From assembly GCF_011074795.1 (NCBI RefSeq), contig NZ_JAAMPF010000004.1, positions 1 to 64,000 of the forward strand: a DNA stretch of 64,000 bases, written 5' to 3'. Made by a program: the position numbers and the translations under genes. Positions 9,919 to 20,132 of this stretch are shown here, one piece after another (the first letter of the stretch is position 1; every line of letters starts with the position of its first letter). The notes beneath the pieces were generated by a model that did no database searches, had not been told where the DNA came from, and saw only the letters and a program-made list of their open reading frames with translations. The stretch comes from Marinobacter salicampi. Its GTDB lineage: Bacteria; Pseudomonadota; Gammaproteobacteria; Pseudomonadales; Oleiphilaceae.

Positions 9919-10754
9919 CACGGCCCGCCCCGCAGCCATCCCAACAGGGTCACCAGCAGGGCAAATACCGGAATGGCCGCCGTCAGGCTGTCGACCCGGT
10001 CAAGAATCCCACCATGGCCCGGCAGCAGCTGGCTGGAGTCTTTGATGCCCCGGAACCGCTTGAACATGCTTTCAAGGAGATCCCCGAGCACCGAAACCAG
10101 ACCTGTGAACAGGCTCACCATTACCAGAAGCATTGTCTGGACGGCATCAGCCTCACCCAGCCAGCTCACAATCAGGGCCAGCAGGGCAACGGCCGCAAGA
10201 CCGCCCCATACCCCTGCCCAGCTTTTGCCGGGACTGACCCGCGGTGCAAGCTTGGTCTTTCCAAATGCCCGCCCGGTGAAATAGGCCCCGATATCGGCCA
10301 CCCAGACAATAAAGAACACATAGAGAATCAGCAGCAGGCTATCATCCACGATCCCGAACACAACTTCTCCGAGCCGGATATGGTTAAGACCAACCCATGC
10401 CGGTACCAGCACGAAAAAACCCAGCAGGGCGCGAACTGGCAACGCCTGCCAGTACTGGATTCCCGCCGGATAGCTGCGCACGAGCATAAAACATACAGCC
10501 CACCAGACAAGTGCCAGCCAGAGAACCGGAACTGCATCTGCATGGATAAGCGCGGCCAAGACCAGCGCTACCAGAGCAGCGTAACCTGCGCGCAGAGCCT
10601 GGCTCGTCATACCCGCCAGGTTCGCCCACTCCCAGGCCGCGATTGTGATAATGGCGCCGGTAAAGAGAGCAAACCCCAGGGGCGGCAGGAAAAAGATGCC
10701 CCCAATCGCAATGGGGGCAAGAATGAGAGCAGTAATGACACGGGTTCTGAGCAC
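9918..10754 (-). CDS. cdsA: Phosphatidate cytidylyltransferase
   Basis: CdsA makes CDP-diacylglycerol from phosphatidate and CTP, the precursor of all phospholipid head groups. The 278-aa protein is very hydrophobic with about eight transmembrane segments. The C-terminal CDP-alcohol signature is clear: [20 protein letters not shown] followed by [15 protein letters not shown]. The likely start is GTG at 10754, giving [20 protein letters not shown]. It lies 23 nt after uppS and is coupled to dxr. Confidence 0.94.
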   Translation of the reverse strand: MLRTRVITALILAPIAIGGIFFLPPLGFALFTGAIITIAAWEWANLAGMTSQALRAGYAALVALVLAALIHADAVPVLWLALVWWAVCFMLVRSYPAGIQYWQALPVRALLGFFVLVPAWVGLNHIRLGEVVFGIVDDSLLLILYVFFIVWVADIGAYFTGRAFGKTKLAPRVSPGKSWAGVWGGLAAVALLALIVSWLGEADAVQTMLLVMVSLFTGLVSVLGDLLESMFKRFRGIKDSSQLLPGHGGILDRVDSLTAAIPVFALLVTLLGWLRGGP

Positions 10755-10777
10755 AGGTCTGTTCGCTCTTTTTGTCG

Positions 10778-11548
10778 TTATTTTGAAACGGCCTGACGGG
10801 CAATCTGGTCGTCCGTCCGACCAAACCGTCGCTGTCGGCCCGAGTAGGCGCGGAGGGCATCACGCATCTGCATTTCCCGAAAGTCAGGCCAATATACCTC
10901 TGAGAAGTAGAGCTCGGTATAGGCCAGGTGCCATAACAGGAAGTTGCTCACACGTTGTTCGCCTGCGGTCCGTATCATCAGATCCGGCATCGGCAGGTCA
11001 CCAATTGACAGATGCTCGGTAATGGTGGCATCGGTGATGTCAGCGGGTGTCAGCTTGCCGGCCTGGACTTTGCGGGCCACCTCGCGGGTCGCCTGGGTAA
11101 TGTCCCAGTGTCCGCCATAATTGGCAGCAATGACCAGTGTCATCAGGGTATTGTCACGGGTGAGCGTTTCTGCTTTTTCCATGTGTTCCTGCAACGCCGG
11201 ACTGAACGCTGTTCTGTCTCCAATAATACGCAGGCGGATGTTATTGCGATGGAGCTTTTTGACTTCTCTTTCCAGCGCAAAAAGGAACAGCCTCATCAAG
11301 GCTGATACCTCCTCTTCGGGTCGGCGCCAGTTTTCGCTGGAAAAAGCGAACAGCGTCAGGACTTCGACGCCTTCGCGGGCACAGGTTTCAACCACAGCCT
11401 TGACCGCATTAACGCCGGCCTTGTGGCCCGCCACCCCGGTAAGCCGGTGAGCTTTGGCCCACCGGTTATTGCCATCCATGATAATCGCTACGTGCCTGGG
11501 ACGATCGCCAGCGGCGACTGGTACCCTGGCAGATACTCTTTCTGTCAT
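10778..11548 (-). CDS. uppS: Undecaprenyl diphosphate synthase (cis-prenyltransferase)
   Basis: UppS extends farnesyl diphosphate with isopentenyl units to C55-PP, the lipid carrier for peptidoglycan and O-antigen. The 256-aa product has HVAIIMDGNNRWAKAHRL with the catalytic Asp, FAFSSENWRRPEEEV, and the C-terminal DLMIRTAGEQRVSNFLLWHL plus FTELYFSE-like block (AYTELYFSEVYWPDF). All are family hallmarks. A ~15-residue N-terminal extension precedes the core. Confidence 0.95.
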   Translation of the reverse strand: MTERVSARVPVAAGDRPRHVAIIMDGNNRWAKAHRLTGVAGHKAGVNAVKAVVETCAREGVEVLTLFAFSSENWRRPEEEVSALMRLFLFALEREVKKLHRNNIRLRIIGDRTAFSPALQEHMEKAETLTRDNTLMTLVIAANYGGHWDITQATREVARKVQAGKLTPADITDATITEHLSIGDLPMPDLMIRTAGEQRVSNFLLWHLAYTELYFSEVYWPDFREMQMRDALRAYSGRQRRFGRTDDQIARQAVSK

Positions 11549-11617
11549 GCCATCCCCTGATCAGCCGCCAATTGCGGACTACCGGCTGAGGTATGTTGGA
11601 AACAAGCTTCAGGAGGC

Positions 11618-12175
11618 TTACACCTCCATCAGATCTTCTTCCTTGGACTTAAGCATCTTTTCAATTTCCGCAATGTAGCGATCGGTCAGCTTCTGGACTT
11701 CCTCCTGACCACGGCGCTCTTCGTCTTCACTGATCTCTTTTTCCTTGAGCAGCTCTTTGAGATCATTGTTGGCATCGCGGCGGGCGTTGCGCACCGACAC
11801 CCGGCCATGTTCAGCATCTGCCTTAGCCTGCTTGACCATGTCCTTACGGGTTTCTTCGGTCAGCATGGGCATGGGCACACGAATGACATCACCGTTGGAC
11901 GACGGGTTCAGGCCCAGGTCAGCCATCATGATGGCTTTCTCAACGGTAGGCGCCATATTCTTCTCGTAGGGTGCAACCACCAGCGTACGGTTATCTTCCA
12001 CGTTCACGCCCGCAATTTGCTTGAGCGGCGTTTCCTGACCGTAGTAATTCACCATTACGCTGTCGAGGATGGAGGGATGGGCCCGTCCGGTGCGTATCTT
12101 GTTAAAAGCCGAGTTCAGCGCCTCAAGGCTTTTTTTCATGCGCGTTTCAGCGTCAGATTTAATTTCGTTAATCAC
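11618..12175 (-). CDS. frr: Ribosome recycling factor
   Basis: RRF, with EF-G, splits post-termination ribosomes. Length 185 aa is standard. The sequence shows the three-helix-bundle residues [13 protein letters not shown] and the beta domain block [20 protein letters not shown], plus the C-terminal helix ending [10 protein letters not shown]. It lies between pyrH and uppS, the conserved order. Confidence 0.96.
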   Translation of the reverse strand: MINEIKSDAETRMKKSLEALNSAFNKIRTGRAHPSILDSVMVNYYGQETPLKQIAGVNVEDNRTLVVAPYEKNMAPTVEKAIMMADLGLNPSSNGDVIRVPMPMLTEETRKDMVKQAKADAEHGRVSVRNARRDANNDLKELLKEKEISEDEERRGQEEVQKLTDRYIAEIEKMLKSKEEDLMEV

Positions 12176-12255
12176 TGCAATTTCCTCACTCGTTGGTCAG
12201 GCGCCCTTGACCGGACACCGCAACTGGCTTTGTATGGGTTAACCTGGCCTGGCTG

Positions 12256-13023
12256 TTACAGGGTCGTGGCCTGCTCAACTTCCGGAGCATCACCTGATTC
12301 GATCAGGGTACCTTCGTTCTCACCAACCACGATCCGGGTGAGCACCCCCGCCTTGTTCATATTGAATACCCGAACGGGCATGCCCTGGTCGCGACACAGA
12401 CAGATCGCAGTCAGATCCATCACACCCAATTTTTTGTCGAGCACCTCATCGTACGTCAGCCGGTCGTACTTTACCGCAGTCGGATCCTTCACCGGATCCG
12501 CCGAGTATACACCGTCTACCTTGGTGGCTTTCAGGACAACATCGGCTTCAATCTCGATTCCGCGCAGGCAGGCTGCTGAGTCGGTGGTGAAGAACGGGTT
12601 GCCCGTACCGGCAGAGAATATCACCACGTCTCCGTCCTTAAGATCCCTGAGCGCCCGGCGGCGGTCATAGTGTTCGACCACGCCGCTCATTGGAATGGCT
12701 GACATGACCCGAGTACGGATATTGGAGCGCTCCAGGGCGTCACGCATGGCAAGACCATTCATGACGGTGGCCAGCATTCCCATATGGTCGCCTGTGACCC
12801 GATCCATTCCGGCCGCGTTAAGCGCCGCGCCCCGGAAAAGATTTCCGCCCCCGATCACAAGTCCAACCTGGACACCAATGCCAATGAGGGCACCGATTTC
12901 CAGGGCCATTCGATCCAGAACTTTCGGATCGATGCCAAAATCATGTTCGCCCATCAATGCTTCGCCGCTGAGTTTTAGCAAAATCCGCTTGTATCTGGGC
13001 TGGGTGCTGGATGGTTTTGGCAT
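12256..13023 (-). CDS. pyrH: Uridylate kinase
   Basis: PyrH phosphorylates UMP to UDP and is a hexameric enzyme of the amino-acid-kinase fold. The product (255 aa) has [44 protein letters not shown] and [21 protein letters not shown] chose the ATG at 13023, with AAGGGGA upstream at normal spacing; a GTG seven codons earlier is possible. Confidence 0.95.
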   Translation of the reverse strand: MPKPSSTQPRYKRILLKLSGEALMGEHDFGIDPKVLDRMALEIGALIGIGVQVGLVIGGGNLFRGAALNAAGMDRVTGDHMGMLATVMNGLAMRDALERSNIRTRVMSAIPMSGVVEHYDRRRALRDLKDGDVVIFSAGTGNPFFTTDSAACLRGIEIEADVVLKATKVDGVYSADPVKDPTAVKYDRLTYDEVLDKKLGVMDLTAICLCRDQGMPVRVFNMNKAGVLTRIVVGENEGTLIESGDAPEVEQATTL

Positions 13024-13111
13024 TCGGTATGTCCCCTTCTTCACGGTGTCCCTGCGGACGATGGCTCAGTGGGCTGACCGGACGGGGGCGCAGCCACCGA
13101 CGGGCCGGGCC

Positions 13112-13156
13112 TGTATCTGACATACCCCTCATCTACAAAGGAGGATCTCAGATACA
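13112..13156 (-). promoter_or_regulatory. Hairpin in the tsf-pyrH intergenic region
   Basis: TGTATCTGA (13112-13120) and TCAGATACA (13148-13156) form a perfect 9-bp inverted repeat. An inner CCTC/GAGG pairing is possible in the transcript. There is no T-run on the pyrH side, so it is not a standard terminator. It could be a processing site or a control element between tsf and pyrH. The rest of the 240-nt gap holds no convincing gene. Confidence 0.4.
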
Positions 13157-13263
13157 AGCCAGCCACGATGGCCGGAATGACCGACCAACGTGGCAGACTC
13201 GACGGCACTGTTCATTGGCCCCGATGGACCGGAAGCCTGAAGAACAATGCCCGGAACCGCGGA

Positions 13264-14133
13264 TCAGGACTTGCCGGTGCCCGCCGCAGCAGCAACTTCT
13301 GCAGCGAAGTCAACCGCTTCCCGCTCAATACCCTCGCCTACTTCCAGGCGCACGAAGCCAGACAGGTCACCACCGGCTTCCTTGATCAGGGCGCCGACAG
13401 TCTGGTCCGGGTTCTTGACGAAAGGCTGCTCCACCAGGCTGTTTTCCTTGAGGAACTTGCTGATACGCCCGGATGTCATCTTCTCCACGATTTCAGCCGG
13501 CTTGCCTTCCATGTCAGGCTGGGCGCGGATGATATCCTTCTCACGCTCAACTTCTTCGCTGGGCATGTCTTCAGTCTTGCCGACACGGGGGTTAACCGCA
13601 GCCACGTGCATGGCCACGTCCCGGGCCACGTCCGGCGTACCGCCGGTCAGGGCTACGACGGCAGCAATCTTGTTGGTGCTGTGCACGTAGCCATCGACAA
13701 CAGCGCCTTCAACCCTGACCAGGCGACGCACGGTGATGTTCTCGCCAATTTTCTGGACCAGCGCTTCACGCTTGCTTTCCAGATCGCCGGACATCAGCTT
13801 TTCAATGTCGGTTTCATCATTGTTGAAAGCGACTTCCAGCACTTCGCGGGCGAAGTTCAGGAAGTTCTCGTCACGGGCAACAAAGTCCGTCTCGGAGTTC
13901 ACTTCCAGAATAAGTGCGCGGGTATTGTCACTGGAAACCTTCACCAGGGAGACACCTTCAGCGGCAGTACGCCCCGCCTTCTTGGCCGCCTTGAGGCCGG
14001 ATGACTTGCGCATCTCTTCGATGGCAGCGTCAACGTCACCACCAGCTTCAACCAGTGCTTTCTTGCATTCCATCATACCCAGACCAGTACGGTCGCGCAG
14101 TTCCTTGACCATTGCAGCGGTAATTGCAGCCAT
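13264..14133 (-). CDS. tsf: Elongation factor Ts
   Basis: EF-Ts is the guanine-nucleotide exchange factor of EF-Tu. The product (289 aa; E. coli 283) starts [19 protein letters not shown] and has the N-terminal [20 protein letters not shown] and the EF-Tu-contact block [13 protein letters not shown]. The ATG at 14133 is supported by this alignment; a longer in-frame reading upstream has no family match. It lies between rpsB and pyrH. Confidence 0.96.
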   Translation of the reverse strand: MAAITAAMVKELRDRTGLGMMECKKALVEAGGDVDAAIEEMRKSSGLKAAKKAGRTAAEGVSLVKVSSDNTRALILEVNSETDFVARDENFLNFAREVLEVAFNNDETDIEKLMSGDLESKREALVQKIGENITVRRLVRVEGAVVDGYVHSTNKIAAVVALTGGTPDVARDVAMHVAAVNPRVGKTEDMPSEEVEREKDIIRAQPDMEGKPAEIVEKMTSGRISKFLKENSLVEQPFVKNPDQTVGALIKEAGGDLSGFVRLEVGEGIEREAVDFAAEVAAAAGTGKS

Positions 14134-14266
14134 GTTCAGTCCTCTATATTTCACGATTCGGGGTTCTGTACCTGCCAAGGCCGGCACAGCATTATGATCT
14201 CGGCGGGACACGTGCCCAGATAATCGGGCAAACAGCGCCTGCCGGTTGCCAATCACTGTTTAAAGA

Positions 14267-14299
14267 AAGGGGACCGGAAGCTTATTCCTCAGTCCCCTT
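14267..14299 (-). terminator. Attenuator-like hairpin between rpsB and tsf
   Basis: AAGGGGAC (14267-14274) and GTCCCCTT (14292-14299) form an 8-bp stem with a 17-nt loop. On the minus strand it is followed by TCTTTAAAC, a short broken T-run. Such a partial terminator between rpsB and tsf would set the EF-Ts/S2 ratio, as known in enterobacteria. The rest of the 283-nt gap shows no gene. Confidence 0.5.
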
Positions 14300-14416
14300 A
14301 ACCGATGTCGTACTGCTGAATTGCGCAGCAGATTTCATCGTCGGTGCCAACTTCCATCGCCGGTGGCAAAAACTCCGGCACAGCTGGCACTTCAGTGGTC
14401 GGCTGGCGTGCAGCGA

Positions 14417-15163
14417 TTACTCAGCCGCTGGCGCGCCTGCAACGTCTTCGCTGATTTCAACGAACTCATCAGCGCCAGTGCCTGCCTGGGATGCTTCGAG
14501 ACAGGTATCAGCAACAGCTTTGACGTAGATCTGGATCGCACGGATCGCGTCGTCGTTGCCGGGGATGACATAGTCCACGCCATCGGGATCACTGTTGGTA
14601 TCGACGATGCCGATCACCGGAATACCAAGCTTGTTGGCTTCCTTGATGGCGATACGCTCGTGATCTACATCGATGACGAACAGAGCGTCAGGCAGGCCAC
14701 CCATATCCTTGATACCACCGATGCTGCGCTCAAGCTTGTCCATCTCGCGGGTACGCTCAAGGGCTTCTTTCTTGGTCAGCTTGTCAAAGGTGCCGTCGTG
14801 GCTCTGGGTTTCCAGCTCACGGTAGCGGCGAATCGACTGACGGATGGTCTTGTAGTTGGTCAGCATGCCACCCAACCAGCGGTGGTTTACAAATGGCTGA
14901 CCGGCGCGCTCGGCTTCTTCCTTGATGGTTTTGGCCGCTGCACGCTTGGTGCCTACAAACAGAACCTTGTTTTTACTCTCTGCCAGCTTCTGAACGAAGT
15001 TCAGGGCATCATTAAAGGCAGGAACAGTCTGCTCGAGATTGATGATATGAATCTTGTTACGGGCGCCGAAGATGAACTTCGACATTTTCGGGTTCCAGTA
15101 ACGGGTCTGGTGACCGAAGTGAGCACCTGCCTTGAGCAGGTCACGCATATTTACCTGAGCCAT
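14417..15163 (-). CDS. rpsB: 30S ribosomal protein S2
   Basis: S2 is a late-binding protein of the small subunit. The product (248 aa) starts [20 protein letters not shown], has [20 protein letters not shown], and the C-terminal [19 protein letters not shown] and [12 protein letters not shown] blocks. The chosen ATG (15163) fits the family start; the longer in-frame ORF adds 27 unlike residues. Confidence 0.97.
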   Translation of the reverse strand: MAQVNMRDLLKAGAHFGHQTRYWNPKMSKFIFGARNKIHIINLEQTVPAFNDALNFVQKLAESKNKVLFVGTKRAAAKTIKEEAERAGQPFVNHRWLGGMLTNYKTIRQSIRRYRELETQSHDGTFDKLTKKEALERTREMDKLERSIGGIKDMGGLPDALFVIDVDHERIAIKEANKLGIPVIGIVDTNSDPDGVDYVIPGNDDAIRAIQIYVKAVADTCLEASQAGTGADEFVEISEDVAGAPAAE

Positions 15164-15217
15164 GATAATTACCTTGTTTAGCTTCGGGTTAGTCCTCCAC
15201 ACGTCCAATTGGCCCAA

Positions 15218-15325
15218 CCTGTCGAAACAGGCACCCTGGGTCAACGTGTCGACGCGTGTGCGAATTTGCTGAGCGGGGGATCAGCCTGCGGACCCCTGGT
15301 TAACCGTTCAGCGGGCGCGTTTATA
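15218..15325 (-). promoter_or_regulatory. rpsB promoter and leader
   Basis: The 340-nt gap between divergent rpsB and map holds, on the minus strand, an extended -10 TGGTATAAA (-10 hexamer 15320-15325) with a poor -35, giving a leader of about 150 nt. In the leader, CCTGT-TTCG-ACAGG (15218-15231) forms a stem capped by a UUCG tetraloop. S2 is known to repress its own operon through the rpsB leader in gammaproteobacteria; that this leader does so is inferred from position. A short minus-strand ORF in the gap has no recognisable product. Confidence 0.45.
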
Positions 15326-15503
15326 CCATAAACCGGCGCGCTGACGCTACCGATTTCGGCTTTCACCAACCCCACTTTAACGCTTCCAGCGGGCTCCATA
15401 AAAGGCTCAAAAGCCGACGCTATACCGGCGATAGGCCCACTCATCTTGTACCCATGACGCAGGCTCCCTAAAATGGCGGTTTGACACATTAGCGGGAATC
15501 CCA

Positions 15504-16274
15504 ATGCAGGTATCCATCAAGACGTCGGAAGAGATCGAGAAAATGCGGGTGGCCGGCCGCCTGGCAGCCGAAGTCCTCGAAATGATCGGTGAGCATGTCA
15601 AGCCTGGCGTAACCACTGAAGAACTGGACAGGATCTGCCACGACCACATTGTGAATGTCCAGAAGGCCATTCCGGCGCCGCTCAATTACAAGGGGTTTCC
15701 CAAATCCATCTGCACATCCGTGAACCACGTGATCTGCCATGGCATCCCCAGCGAAAAAAAGGTGCTGAAGAACGGCGACATCGTGAACATTGATATCACC
15801 GTCATCAAGGACGAGTTCCACGGCGACACCAGCAAGATGTTCTTCGTGGGCGAACCCAAGGTGGCCGCGGAACGCCTGGTCCGGATTACCCAGGAATGCC
15901 TCTATAAAGGTATCGAACTGGTCAGGCCCGGCGCCCGTCTGGGCGATATCGGCCATGTGATCCAGCAGCACGCAGAGAAGAACCGCTACTCGGTTGTGCG
16001 TGAGTATTGCGGACATGGCATCGGCCGGGTTTTTCACGAGGAACCCCAGGTGATGCACTACGGTAAGCCCGGGACCGGCCTTGAGCTCAAGGAAGGCATG
16101 ACTTTTACCATCGAACCTATGATCAACCAGGGTAAAAAGGACTGCAAACTGCTGCCTGACGAGTGGACGGTGGTCACCAAGGATCACAAACTCAGTGCCC
16201 AGTGGGAGCACACCATCCTGGTGACAGCCGATGGCCACGAAGTTTTAACCAGACGCGCGGAGGAGCAATTCTAG
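15504..16274 (+). CDS. map: Methionine aminopeptidase, type I
   Basis: Map removes the initiator Met from nascent proteins. The 256-aa type Ia enzyme has the substrate-pocket histidine in SVNHVICHGIP, two Asp metal ligands in DIVNIDITVIKDEFHGDTSKMF, His in GHGIGRVFHEEP, Glu in FTIEPM and Glu in QWEHTILV. It is divergent from rpsB, as commonly found, and its TAG stop directly abuts the glnD GTG start. Confidence 0.96.
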   Translation: MQVSIKTSEEIEKMRVAGRLAAEVLEMIGEHVKPGVTTEELDRICHDHIVNVQKAIPAPLNYKGFPKSICTSVNHVICHGIPSEKKVLKNGDIVNIDITVIKDEFHGDTSKMFFVGEPKVAAERLVRITQECLYKGIELVRPGARLGDIGHVIQQHAEKNRYSVVREYCGHGIGRVFHEEPQVMHYGKPGTGLELKEGMTFTIEPMINQGKKDCKLLPDEWTVVTKDHKLSAQWEHTILVTADGHEVLTRRAEEQF

Positions 16275-18920
16275 GTGACCCAGGCCACGCTGGAGTCCCG
16301 TATCAGTAACGAGCCTTCGCCCATCGGACCGGCGAGGGAGTGGCTGCAAGCTGCCTACAACGCCGACGCCGAGGCCTTCCAGAACGGCGCCGATGTCCGC
16401 GAGCTGGTCCGATCCCGGGCCGTCACAGTGGATCAGGTATTACGACTGATCTGGAATCGCTATCCGTTTGCACAATCGCCGGATGTTGCTCTCGTGGCTG
16501 TCGGTGGTTATGGCCGCGGTGAGTTGCACCCACACTCAGACATCGACCTGTTGATCCTGACCCGGGACGGAGTGCAGGACAACTGGCAGGAAGACCTGAG
16601 CGCTTTCGTCACCCTGTTATGGGATCTGCGCCTGGATATCGGCCACAGCGTTCGCAGTATTCAGGAAAGCACCGATGCTGCGCGCAACGACGTCACCATT
16701 CTGACCAACCTTCTGGAAACCCGCACAATCGCGGGACCGGACAATCTGCGGCAGACCCTCAGCCATAGGATTTACTCTGATGACGTCAGCTCAGACCGGG
16801 ATTATTTCATTGCCAAGCGGGAAGAGCAGAAACGCAGGCACCAGAAATACGGCGATACCGAGTACAACCTCGAACCCAACGTGAAGGGCTCACCCGGTGC
16901 CCTGCGGGATATACAGAATATAGGCTGGATCACCAAACGGCATTTTGGTCTGCAGAGCACGGCAGACCTGACACGGTTCAGCATCCTCACCGAAGAGGAA
17001 TACCAGATTCTGCTGCAGGGAGAGACCTTTCTCTGGCGGCTGCGCTATGGTCTGCAACTGATCGCAAACCGCAACGAAAACCGTCTGCTGTTCGACCACC
17101 AGCGGGCCCTGGCCCGAATGCTGGGTTACCGGGACGAAGGCAAGCGTCTTGGGGTCGAACTCATGATGCAGGCCTACTATCGCACCGTACTGGCCCTGGC
17201 GGAGCTGACTGACGTCATCCTGCAGTATTACGACGAAGCGATACTGGATACCGAGGGCAAAGAAGAAATCCGGCCCCTGAACAAACGCTTCCAGATGCGC
17301 AACCACTACATTGAGGCCGTGAACAACCAGGTTTTCGCCTACGCGCCCTACGCCATCATGGAAATATTCGTGCTGATGGCACAGCGGCCCGAGATCAAGG
17401 GTATCCGAGCCACCACCATCCGCTCCCTGCGTGCCCACCGGCATCTGATCGATGACGCCTTTCGCAACGACCTGGCGGTGACTTCCCTGTTCATGGAATT
17501 GCTGAGAACACCCCACGAACTGGACCAGACCCTCTCCCACATGAAGAAATATAACGTGCTGGGCCGCTATCTTCCGGAATTCGGCCAGATCATTGGCCAG
17601 ATGCAGCACGATCTTTTCCACATCTATACCGTGGATGCCCACACCCTGCGGGTCATCCGCAACATGGTACGGATGAACGGACCGGAAGCCCGCACCGAGT
17701 ACCCCCTGGCATCGAGGCTGGTGCATCGCCTGCCCAAGCTGGAGGTGCTCTACATTGCCGGTATTTTCCACGATGTTGCCAAGGGCCGGGGCGGCGACCA
17801 CTCGGAACTGGGTGCCATTGATGCCGAAGCCTTCTGCCGTACCCACCATCTCAGTGAACGCGACACCAAGCTGGTGTCGTGGCTGGTGGAGAATCACCTG
17901 TTGATGTCCATGACCGCCCAGCGCAAGGATATTTCCGACCCTGACATCATCCATGGATTTGCCCGGGCCGTGCCAAGCCAGGTCCACCTGGATTATCTGT
18001 ACGTCATGACCGTCTGTGATATCAGTGCCACCAACCCCAAGCTCTGGAATACCTGGCGCGCCTCGCTTCTGCGTCAGCTTTATATTGAAGCCAAGCGTGC
18101 CCTGCGCCGGGGCGCGGATAACCCCGTTGACCGCATGGACTGGGTACGGGCCACGCAGTCGGAAGCCCGGGAAATCCTGCACGCCCAGAACATGACGGAC
18201 GAGCAGATCGACCAGGTCTGGGAAACCCTCGACGAAGACTACTTCCTGCAGGACTCGACGGTGGATATTGCCTGGCAGACCGCTGCCATTATACGCCATG
18301 GCGATAACCCTGACCCACTGGTATTGATGCGGGACACCCGGGGCGGTCCCAGTGATGGTTACTCGCAGATCATCATTTACATGAAGGACCGGGTTGCGTT
18401 ATTCGCTGCAACGACCGCCGTGCTTGAGCAGCTCAACCTGAACATCGTGGACGCCCGCATCAGCACCAGTGAAGGCCCCTACTCCATCAGTGCCTATGTG
18501 GTGCTGGACGAAAAAGGGCGCCCCCTGAGCTCTGACCCCGCGCGCAAGGAACGTGTCCGTACCCTGCTGATAGAAGAACTGGATGACCCGGAAGACTACC
18601 CGGACATCATTCACCGCAGGACGCCGCGACAACTAAAGCACTTCGCCTTTCCCACTGAGGTCACCTTTTCCAACGACACCGTCAACCAGCGTACTGTCAT
18701 GGAAGTTGTTACCCCTGACCGGCCCGGTCTGTTGGCACGGGTTGGCCAGGTGCTGCTGGAACATCGGGTTCGCCTCAATACTGCCAAGATTGCGACCCTG
18801 GGCGAGCGGGTGGAGGACGTGTTCTTTATAACCGATGAAGATGGCGGACCCTTGAGCGACCCCGACGTATGTCAGTCACTGCAGGACGATCTTTGCCAAA
18901 TGCTGGATGATACCCAATGA
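16275..18920 (+). CDS. glnD: [Protein-PII] uridylyltransferase / uridylyl-removing enzyme
   Basis: GlnD senses glutamine and uridylylates or deuridylylates PII proteins to control nitrogen assimilation. The 881-aa protein (E. coli 890) has the nucleotidyltransferase motif GGYGRGELHPHSDIDLLIL (about residues 75-95), an HD hydrolase domain with IFHDVAKGRGGDHSELG (about 495-515), and two C-terminal ACT domains (about 690-770 and 800-880; the second begins VMEVVTPDRPGLLARVGQVL). The GTG start follows the map stop with no gap; its end overlaps dapC by ATGA. Confidence 0.95.
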   Translation: MTQATLESRISNEPSPIGPAREWLQAAYNADAEAFQNGADVRELVRSRAVTVDQVLRLIWNRYPFAQSPDVALVAVGGYGRGELHPHSDIDLLILTRDGVQDNWQEDLSAFVTLLWDLRLDIGHSVRSIQESTDAARNDVTILTNLLETRTIAGPDNLRQTLSHRIYSDDVSSDRDYFIAKREEQKRRHQKYGDTEYNLEPNVKGSPGALRDIQNIGWITKRHFGLQSTADLTRFSILTEEEYQILLQGETFLWRLRYGLQLIANRNENRLLFDHQRALARMLGYRDEGKRLGVELMMQAYYRTVLALAELTDVILQYYDEAILDTEGKEEIRPLNKRFQMRNHYIEAVNNQVFAYAPYAIMEIFVLMAQRPEIKGIRATTIRSLRAHRHLIDDAFRNDLAVTSLFMELLRTPHELDQTLSHMKKYNVLGRYLPEFGQIIGQMQHDLFHIYTVDAHTLRVIRNMVRMNGPEARTEYPLASRLVHRLPKLEVLYIAGIFHDVAKGRGGDHSELGAIDAEAFCRTHHLSERDTKLVSWLVENHLLMSMTAQRKDISDPDIIHGFARAVPSQVHLDYLYVMTVCDISATNPKLWNTWRASLLRQLYIEAKRALRRGADNPVDRMDWVRATQSEAREILHAQNMTDEQIDQVWETLDEDYFLQDSTVDIAWQTAAIIRHGDNPDPLVLMRDTRGGPSDGYSQIIIYMKDRVALFAATTAVLEQLNLNIVDARISTSEGPYSISAYVVLDEKGRPLSSDPARKERVRTLLIEELDDPEDYPDIIHRRTPRQLKHFAFPTEVTFSNDTVNQRTVMEVVTPDRPGLLARVGQVLLEHRVRLNTAKIATLGERVEDVFFITDEDGGPLSDPDVCQSLQDDLCQMLDDTQ

Positions 18921-20113
18921 ATCCAAATCTGACCCGTCTTCACCCTTATCCGTTCGAGAAGCTGACCGCGCTGAAAGCCGGCGTAGAAGCACCTGCGGGC
19001 CTGAGCTCCATTGCCCTGTCCATAGGAGAACCCAAGCACGAATCACCCGGGTTTGTGAAAGAGGTCATCGCAAACAACCTGGACCGACTCGCCAACTACC
19101 CCACCACCCGCGGCATTGATGAGCTTCGCCAGGCCATTGCCCAATGGGCCACAACCCGGTTTCAGCTCAATGCCGGCACACTGAGTGCGGAGAATCATGT
19201 GGTGCCAGTGAACGGCACTCGGGAAGCCATATTTTCACTGGTCCAGGCCGTGGTGGACAGCACCAGGCCTGCGCTCGTGGTCAGCCCCAACCCGTTCTAT
19301 CAAATCTACGAGGGCGCCGCGATCCTGGCCGGCGCCACACCACACTACCTGGCCTGTGACGCCAGCAACGGGTTCATTCCCGATTTCGCAGCCGTTCCGG
19401 CAACCGTGTGGCGCGATTGCCAGATACTGTTCCTATGCTCCCCCGGCAACCCCAGCGGGGCCGTCATTCCCCGGGAGACCCTGGCCACGCTAATAGGCCT
19501 CGCCGACAGGTACGACTTTATCATTGCCTCTGATGAGTGCTACTCCGAACTATATCCGGATGAGCAAAACCCGCCGGAAGGCCTTCTGCAGACCTGCTCA
19601 GCCCTGGGTCGGGACGACTATGCCCGCTGCATCGTCTTTCATAGTCTGTCCAAACGCAGCAACCTGCCGGGCTTGCGCTCCGGTTTCGCCGCTGGCGATG
19701 CCCGTATCCTCAAGGCCTACCTGCGTTATCGCACCTATCATGGTTCGGCCATGCCAATTCAGCATCAGCTTGCCAGCATTGCCGCCTGGCAGGACGAAGA
19801 CCATGTACGGGAAAACCGGGCAGCGTATCGCGCCAAGTTCGAAACGGTGGTTCCCATATTGCGTGAAGCCATGGATGTTACCTTCCCCGACGCCGGCTTC
19901 TACCTGTGGCCCCAGACTCCGGTAGATGACGAAACCTTTGCCAGGGAATTGTCACGGCAGCAGAACGTCCATGTGCTCCCGGGTCGCTACCTGTCACGCA
20001 CTGTAGACGGCTATAACCCGGGCGAAAACCGGATACGCATGGCCCTCGTAGCCCCGCTGGATGAGTGCATCGAGGGCGCCCGTCGGATTGCTTCCTTCAT
20101 ACGATCGCTATAG
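18917..20113 (+). CDS. dapC: Succinyldiaminopimelate transaminase
   Basis: DapC makes N-succinyl-L,L-diaminopimelate from the 2-amino-6-oxopimelate precursor with glutamate. This 398-aa class I/II PLP aminotransferase has IALSIGEPKHESPGFVKEVI, LFLCSPGNPSGAVI, DECYSELY (PLP Asp/Tyr region) and the PLP-lysine motif SLSKRSNLPGLRSG. It sits in a dap operon with glnD, dapD and dapE, which separates it from other aminotransferases such as ArgD-type enzymes. Confidence 0.92.
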   Translation: MNPNLTRLHPYPFEKLTALKAGVEAPAGLSSIALSIGEPKHESPGFVKEVIANNLDRLANYPTTRGIDELRQAIAQWATTRFQLNAGTLSAENHVVPVNGTREAIFSLVQAVVDSTRPALVVSPNPFYQIYEGAAILAGATPHYLACDASNGFIPDFAAVPATVWRDCQILFLCSPGNPSGAVIPRETLATLIGLADRYDFIIASDECYSELYPDEQNPPEGLLQTCSALGRDDYARCIVFHSLSKRSNLPGLRSGFAAGDARILKAYLRYRTYHGSAMPIQHQLASIAAWQDEDHVRENRAAYRAKFETVVPILREAMDVTFPDAGFYLWPQTPVDDETFARELSRQQNVHVLPGRYLSRTVDGYNPGENRIRMALVAPLDECIEGARRIASFIRSL

Positions 20114-20132
20114 AGCTGAAAGAGACTCAGTC

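Noticed and set aside
8600..10045. 481-aa open frame on the plus strand across rseP and dxr
   Set aside because: Fully antisense to two certain genes; its sequence is Ser/Arg/Ala-rich with no domain, as expected of a GC-rich shadow frame.
15241..15504. Short minus-strand frame in the rpsB-map gap
   Set aside because: Lies over the rpsB promoter and leader; no ribosome binding site or recognisable product.
15489..16238. 249-aa open frame antisense to map
   Set aside because: Mirror of a conserved gene; no independent support.
16890..18299. 469-aa open frame antisense to glnD
   Set aside because: His/Gln-rich composition with no family features, entirely inside glnD on the other strand.
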